Shown in pieces: positions 14,001-17,109 of a stretch of 17,109 nt of DNA; positions within the stretch are counted from its first letter, which is position 1; each line of letters opens with the position of its first letter. Made by a program: the position numbers and the translations under genes. The stretch lies in the NCBI GenBank assembly GCA_021815285.1, contig JAKAHE010000013.1, forward strand, positions 1 to 17,109, given 5' to 3'. This stretch comes from Nitrospirota bacterium. GTDB taxonomy: Bacteria > Nitrospirota > JACRHJ01. Under the pieces are notes generated by a model that worked only from the letters and a program-made list of their open reading frames with translations, had not been told where the DNA came from and made no database searches.

Positions 14001-14733
14001 CCAAAACTATGACCAAGAGCATAACGGTTGGGCAATTAAAATGCCAATATCGAGAAGTAATATATACTATGTTGAGAACTGGCAGGCGCCTAACAGCCCA
14101 TCTCCCACCTCGGGATATACTACCTTTTTAAACATCGTAAACCCGAATAATAGCTCGGTAAATGTTACCTTAACCTTCTATGATCAGAACGGTTCACTGA
14201 TTAGTAGTGCAAACAACCCGCTTAAGCTAACGTTGGCAGCAAATTCATTCAGTGGCATAGATCCATATCGTAACTCTATATATGGCACGGGCAGCGCCGT
14301 TATAACAGCGAGCCAACCAGTCATGTGCTTTGCTAGAACTTTTGACTACAGTATGATAACATCTGGTTATACCGACAGTAATTCAGCTGCGGCATGGGAT
14401 CCGACAATGCATCCGCAAGCGCCCTCCGTCCCGAACGCAGTCGCTGGTTCAAGTCCGGGCCATATAACCGTAACCTGGAATATGTCTCCCGACGATCCGC
14501 TGAACACACTTAGCCAACCAAGAGGCTCCATGGATGTAATTGGGTATTACATCGAAAGGTCTACTGCATATGGCGGACCATATACGGTAGTTGGAAAAGT
14601 CCAGGCTGGCACAACATCTTTTGACGATGGTACCGCCACGTCAGGCACGGTATACCATTATAAGGTCGCTGCCACCATCGATAATACGAATGTCAGCGAG
14701 ACTACCGAGACGATAGGTGTACAAGCGCCCTGA
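11074..14733 (+). CDS. large secreted multidomain NHL-propeller/TSP3/FN3 protein
   Basis: A 1219-residue extracellular or cell-surface protein of unknown specific role. Signal peptide 1-29 (cleavage near SWAA). About 44-336: six NHL-like blades (DKIAVDPANGDIYVTD, DAIAVAPSGQIFAVD and others), a propeller. About 337-453: Ig/cadherin-like domain. About 485-600: thrombospondin-3-like calcium loops, DYDGDGLANGDE (489-500) and DSDNDGLSDGQEE (535-547), then a degenerate third. About 600-1095: four divergent beta-sandwich repeats, most containing N-P-N/T and a late G-S/T-I-x-I strand. About 1116-1219: FN3 domain. No LPXTG, transmembrane or obvious outer-membrane anchor is seen at the C-terminus. AAGGCGGTGG lies just before the ATG. 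A sigma-54 promoter precedes it and a stem-loop follows, so it is probably monocistronic. Base composition drops sharply inside the gene after about 13300. Confidence 0.85.
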   Translation: MRRVGLFCLAGLLVVVFGVSIGPVNSWAAGYGTYTTAISSGSLMQPDKIAVDPANGDIYVTDAGGNGYAVRKYDKNYNYQFSFSVSGSPVGIAVNTNNIFVGDSTNKCVWIYDKTGALTNLSGTGSTNKLGGASGPNVSMPDAIAVAPSGQIFAVDGDNDDILIYNADGSYNSSFGGSGNTSGYFYFPSGIAFASSSVSGTSTTQYFYVGDQGNYRVQKWYYVYNNTTNAITTAPTYYQTIGSEGDAFGLFLRVSDVAYDNIFNHLLVDDSLQQVVQEFDINGATLSAAFNYSGGATQGYLSTPTGVALGYGNNGQELYVANNQKSNIAVFVANQGLPPSITSLTPAADTVPTATPYTINYTVSDPNAGNLTVKLYYYNVLTPSVLVPLATQTATISTAGGSYNGTLAWNWPAYIGGYNITPPEPTGDWKIYATVTDASGNIATATSSKISIVTDGTVYDGTTWTEPGGISTPNYTNYLYTLYGLSTSDYDGDGLANGDELNGTYNGSGTYTDAISGQQHTYNYHNASTDMTKADSDNDGLSDGQEEGRVAAGTYSGQPYYVHTDPNNPNTDGCTIKDGAQVLRQTDPLDTSTCQAPAANLVGMYYDSRTNVAVSGIAGIASYCGAGTNPPTPYTFQDYTTDQYYVTTYEVNNPTANSVTGTLNIYNMSGALTYSGGLTFSPHQSMEINPSTYPNSAAQGSIEISSAGGILTGMEYLTVNGVSETPALQEQTSVEMPTASAAASTLYNLEWDELYDVDTTIGARDSRTYIMLHNPNTTAVTLEIKIFDLNNNPLYDVTGVTLNPHGTLRFKPEDYGVNPNVNRKGTIEIDATGGAILGFMARQLVGTCSHLFETYYSYQLFSTNDQTPIIYSVDFANFYMNNGQIVDPSTDSNFVTNYPKGWSTWYQVRNSSSTSSIGLTDTWYKLPTGTVTRGPAVDYTVSANAETGYASFQNSDLDRKGWVMITSALPTMFGAAQNYDQEHNGWAIKMPISRSNIYYVENWQAPNSPSPTSGYTTFLNIVNPNNSSVNVTLTFYDQNGSLISSANNPLKLTLAANSFSGIDPYRNSIYGTGSAVITASQPVMCFARTFDYSMITSGYTDSNSAAAWDPTMHPQAPSVPNAVAGSSPGHITVTWNMSPDDPLNTLSQPRGSMDVIGYYIERSTAYGGPYTVVGKVQAGTTSFDDGTATSGTVYHYKVAATIDNTNVSETTETIGVQAP

Positions 14734-14760
14734 CAACCATTATTGGCAATCCTCTGAATA

Positions 14761-14796
14761 AAGAAGATGCCCTTAGTAAATTAAGGGCATCTTCTT
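14761..14796. terminator. strong stem-loop terminator
   Basis: A perfect 15-bp stem, AAGAAGATGCCCTTA (14761-14775) with its complement at 14782-14796, and a 6-base loop. The 3' arm ends in CTTCTT and runs into TTAA, a short T-rich tail. It is 27 bp after the stop of the large secreted protein and only about 25 bp before the methyltransferase ATG. The A-rich left arm means it might also work on the minus strand. Confidence 0.75.
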
Positions 14797-14820
14797 TTAA
14801 TGGTGTAGGAATAGAATTTC

Positions 14821-15540
14821 ATGTTTTGGAAAAAATTTCATATTAAATATAAAGATATTAGTGAAAAAGACCCCGATATAATTGCTTACAAAAAAGTATC
14901 CGCCAAAATACTTGATGATCTCCATTCGGGAATTATGGGTTATCTTATTAGTAATTCCGGAAATGAGGTGATTGAGTTTTTAACCAGGTCAGATACCGAA
15001 GGCAAAGCACTTGAAATTGGCTTTGGAAGGGGACATCATTATAATTTTGTGAATAATATCCGTAAAAGAAAATATTTTGCACTCGAATTATCATCAATCT
15101 ATTCAGATTCGCCAATATGGCGGCAATTAAGGGGATACTGCGTTAGGGGTGATGCCCGCAAGCTACCGTATAAAAAAGCATCGTTTTCACGAGTGGTTTC
15201 GGTGCAGAATCTTGAGCATATTTCGGATATTGATGCAGTAATTAAAGAAGTAGAGGGTGTATTAAAAGATGATGGTGAATTTTTGGTTGCCTTACCATGC
15301 GAAGATGGTTTTTTTTATAATCTCGGACGTGAACTGACGACCCGCCGATATTTTAACAAGAAATATGGAATAAATTATGATAAAGTAATGGCTTATGAGC
15401 ATGTCTGGTGTTTGCGGGATCTTTTAGTGAAGCTTAAAGATAAATTTGAACTGGAAAAGGAAATATATTTGCCCTTTAGATTAAAAATTATCGATGTAAA
15501 CCTTACGTATGTAGCGCGTTTTAGAAAGAAAAGAACATAA
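14821..15540 (+). CDS. class I SAM-dependent methyltransferase
   Basis: A soluble 239-residue methyltransferase of the Methyltransf_11 type. Motif I is ALEIGFGRG (63-71). Further motifs are an acidic-strand equivalent FALELSS (86-92), GDARKLPY (110-117), which contacts the adenine, and VVSVQNLEHISD (125-136). The acceptor is unknown; position before a glycosyltransferase and a sugar dehydrogenase suggests a glycan or lipid-linked sugar. An AGGA at 14807-14810 precedes the ATG by 10 bases. The gene is strikingly AT-rich (20 of 60 G+C in 15361-15420, against 41 of 60 in a lon block), a sign of transfer or of a variable locus. No promoter is seen between the terminator and the start. Confidence 0.85.
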   Translation: MFWKKFHIKYKDISEKDPDIIAYKKVSAKILDDLHSGIMGYLISNSGNEVIEFLTRSDTEGKALEIGFGRGHHYNFVNNIRKRKYFALELSSIYSDSPIWRQLRGYCVRGDARKLPYKKASFSRVVSVQNLEHISDIDAVIKEVEGVLKDDGEFLVALPCEDGFFYNLGRELTTRRYFNKKYGINYDKVMAYEHVWCLRDLLVKLKDKFELEKEIYLPFRLKIIDVNLTYVARFRKKRT

Positions 15541-15545
15541 AGAAC

Positions 15546-16322
15546 ATGAGGATCAACGTAATCCTCCCCATCTTCAATGAAGCCCCCTGTCTTGAATCCC
15601 TGATTATAAGTATAAAAAATGCGTTGTCATCCGCAGGGTTATCTTATAAAATAATAGCTGTAAACGATGGAAGCAGCGACGGTTCACAGCAAATCCTTGA
15701 AAGGCTCTCGGCCTCTATCCCCATAAGCATAATAACCCACAAAATGAACCGGGGGCTGGGAGAGACGATAAGGGACGGATTTGAGTTTGCTACCGAGCAT
15801 TCCGGAGATGACGATATAATCGTCAGGCTTGATGCCGACGGTACCCAGGACCCGATTCTCATACCAGCGATGTGCCAGAAAATACAAGAAGGATATGACG
15901 TGGTTATCGCCTCAAGGTATGCAACGGGTGGCAAGGAAATAGGACTTACGTTTAAGAGAAGATTTTTCAGCCGCATGGCCAGTCTGCTTATGAAAGTCTG
16001 CTTTCCCGTCGAGGGATTGCGCGACTACTCCTGTGGCTACAGGGCATATCGGGCCTCGATAATCAAACGGGCAATAAATGTGTTTGGCAATAACTTTATC
16101 GAACTGAAAGGGCTTGGGTTTACCGTAACTCCTGAAAAGCTGGTTAAGTTGATAAGACTCAATGCAAAAATTACGGAGGTTCCGCTCATCCTAAGGTATG
16201 ATCTAAAGGAAAGCAAGAGCAAGATGAATAACTACGAGACCATACTTGGTTATATAATCTTAATCCAAAAAAATATTGGCAGGAGAAAAATCAAGGGGGG
16301 CGGCGGTGTCATACCTCTATAA
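15546..16322 (+). CDS. family 2 glycosyltransferase, soluble
   Basis: A 258-residue GT-A enzyme. It begins INVILPIFNEAPCLESL, then AVNDGSSDGS (38-47, with Asn in place of the usual first Asp of the pair), RLDADGTQDP (94-103, metal-binding D-x-D), and LRDYSCGYRAYR (158-169), the acceptor-side motif of DPM1/WcaA-like enzymes. Unlike the glycosyltransferase at 8432 it has no clear C-terminal membrane helices. It starts 5 bp after the methyltransferase stop with only a weak A-rich site, and its end overlaps the next gene by 17 bp, so the three genes are probably co-transcribed. The sugar transferred cannot be told. Confidence 0.88.
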   Translation: MRINVILPIFNEAPCLESLIISIKNALSSAGLSYKIIAVNDGSSDGSQQILERLSASIPISIITHKMNRGLGETIRDGFEFATEHSGDDDIIVRLDADGTQDPILIPAMCQKIQEGYDVVIASRYATGGKEIGLTFKRRFFSRMASLLMKVCFPVEGLRDYSCGYRAYRASIIKRAINVFGNNFIELKGLGFTVTPEKLVKLIRLNAKITEVPLILRYDLKESKSKMNNYETILGYIILIQKNIGRRKIKGGGGVIPL

Positions 16323-17109
16323 AAAAGACCTGTTGCTGAACAAAGCGAAACTGGCAGTCTGGGGTTCGGGTTATATAGGATTCACCAGTGCGATAAACTT
16401 CGCACTGAACGGTGTGCATGTTATTTGTTATGACACGAACAATGACATCGTAAATTCGATAAATAAAGGCGAGGTAAGGATACCAAATCTCGAATATTGG
16501 CTGGGATTTTCAGTAAAGCCGATGGTAGAGGAACGCCTGCTAAGGGCCACATTCGACTGGGAAGAGCTTATAAAAAAAGATGTCAAAGTGCATCTTGTCG
16601 CCATACCGACCGAGAAGAACGGAGACCCATGGGATGGGCCGCTCAAGGATGTCGTAGGCAGAATAGCAAAAAAGCCCGCCGACAAAAAACACCCGGATAT
16701 TATAATCATTGAAAGCACACTTACCCCTAACCAGATAGACGACATTGTAGAGCCTATACTCATGGCCGCAGGCATGAAGCCCGACGAAGATATATTAATA
16801 GCGGTTGCACCGCGGAGGGACTGGTTCCATTCTCCCGAGAAAAATCTGAAAAATCTTCCGAGAGTGGTAGGAGGAATTGGCAAGAAATCTACGGAAGCGG
16901 CAATAAATATACTAAGTATAGTATCCGATAAGATAATCCCGGCAAGTAACCACAAAATAGCTGAACTGGTCAAATCTGTGGAGAACAGCCTGCTCCACAT
17001 TCCGGCTGTATACGCAATGCAACTTGCACGGGCATATCCAGGTCTCGATGTAAACGAGGTGCTGAGCCTTGCTGCGACGCATTGGCGTATTCCAAGATAT
17101 TATCCCACA
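16306..17109 (+). CDS. UDP-glucose/GDP-mannose dehydrogenase family protein, 3'-truncated
   Basis: The first 268 residues of a nucleotide-sugar 6-dehydrogenase, which oxidises a UDP-sugar to its uronic acid with NAD. Read from the sequence: a Rossmann start KLAVWGSGYIGFTSAINFAL with GSGYIG, VHLVAIPTEKNG, IIIESTL, the segment VAPRRDWFHSPEKN then LPRVVGG (family: A-P-E-R ... R-V-V-G-G), and ELVKSVENSLLHIPAVYAMQLA, the central E-x-x-K-x-x-x-N helix. The catalytic Cys region would lie beyond the window end. The GTG start follows GGGGGG at 16295-16300 by 5 bases and overlaps the glycosyltransferase by 17 bp. It probably makes a sugar acid for a surface polysaccharide. UDP-glucose, UDP-ManNAc or UDP-GlcNAc could be the substrate. 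Confidence 0.85.
   Translation, partial: MSYLYKKDLLLNKAKLAVWGSGYIGFTSAINFALNGVHVICYDTNNDIVNSINKGEVRIPNLEYWLGFSVKPMVEERLLRATFDWEELIKKDVKVHLVAIPTEKNGDPWDGPLKDVVGRIAKKPADKKHPDIIIIESTLTPNQIDDIVEPILMAAGMKPDEDILIAVAPRRDWFHSPEKNLKNLPRVVGGIGKKSTEAAINILSIVSDKIIPASNHKIAELVKSVENSLLHIPAVYAMQLARAYPGLDVNEVLSLAATHWRIPRYYPT

Overview
The window looks like a contig fragment from an uncultured Gram-negative-type bacterium. The housekeeping part is GC-rich (41 of 60 bases are G or C in the block at 5461-5520), uses ATA heavily for Ile and AGG/CGG for Arg, and has several TTG and GTG starts. There are Sec signal peptides, a near-consensus sigma-54 promoter, and dispersed repeats of kinds familiar from Desulfobacterota (former Deltaproteobacteria) and Nitrospirota genomes. 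The phylum is an inference from gene set and style. Both ends cut genes, so the window may be a whole contig.

Layout. Positions 1-171 hold the C-terminus of an RluF-like 23S rRNA pseudouridine synthase. Positions 172-741 are non-coding; from 402 onwards they are packed with hairpin repeats from several families. On the minus strand (742-2064) is a secreted, propeller-like protein of unknown function, divergent from coaE (2201-2797). A plus-strand run then covers galU, hsp20, lon, thiL, a DUF2062 membrane protein, a membrane-anchored family 2 glycosyltransferase and a B12-binding-type radical SAM protein (2883-10715). From lon onwards these genes overlap or nearly touch, which suggests one operon linking protein quality control, thiamine pyrophosphate synthesis and envelope glycan or lipid chemistry.

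An AT-rich 358-bp gap carries a sigma-54 promoter in front of a single 1219-residue secreted multidomain protein (signal peptide, six-bladed NHL-like propeller, Ig-like domain, thrombospondin-3-like calcium loops, four divergent tandem beta-sandwich repeats, FN3 domain). A strong stem-loop follows it. The last part (14821-17109) starts what looks like a polysaccharide locus: an AT-rich SAM methyltransferase, a soluble family 2 glycosyltransferase and a nucleotide-sugar dehydrogenase cut by the window end. GalU, which makes UDP-glucose, could supply that pathway.

The most unusual observations are dispersed repeats that have become part of genes. thiL carries two recognisable repeat copies in frame. 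A paired-hairpin element supplies the hsp20 stop codon and a decoy ATG for lon. The secreted protein is also unusual, both in its repeat architecture and in a sharp internal change of base composition. No CRISPR array, transposase, tRNA or rRNA was seen, and no complete defence or mobile system is evident.
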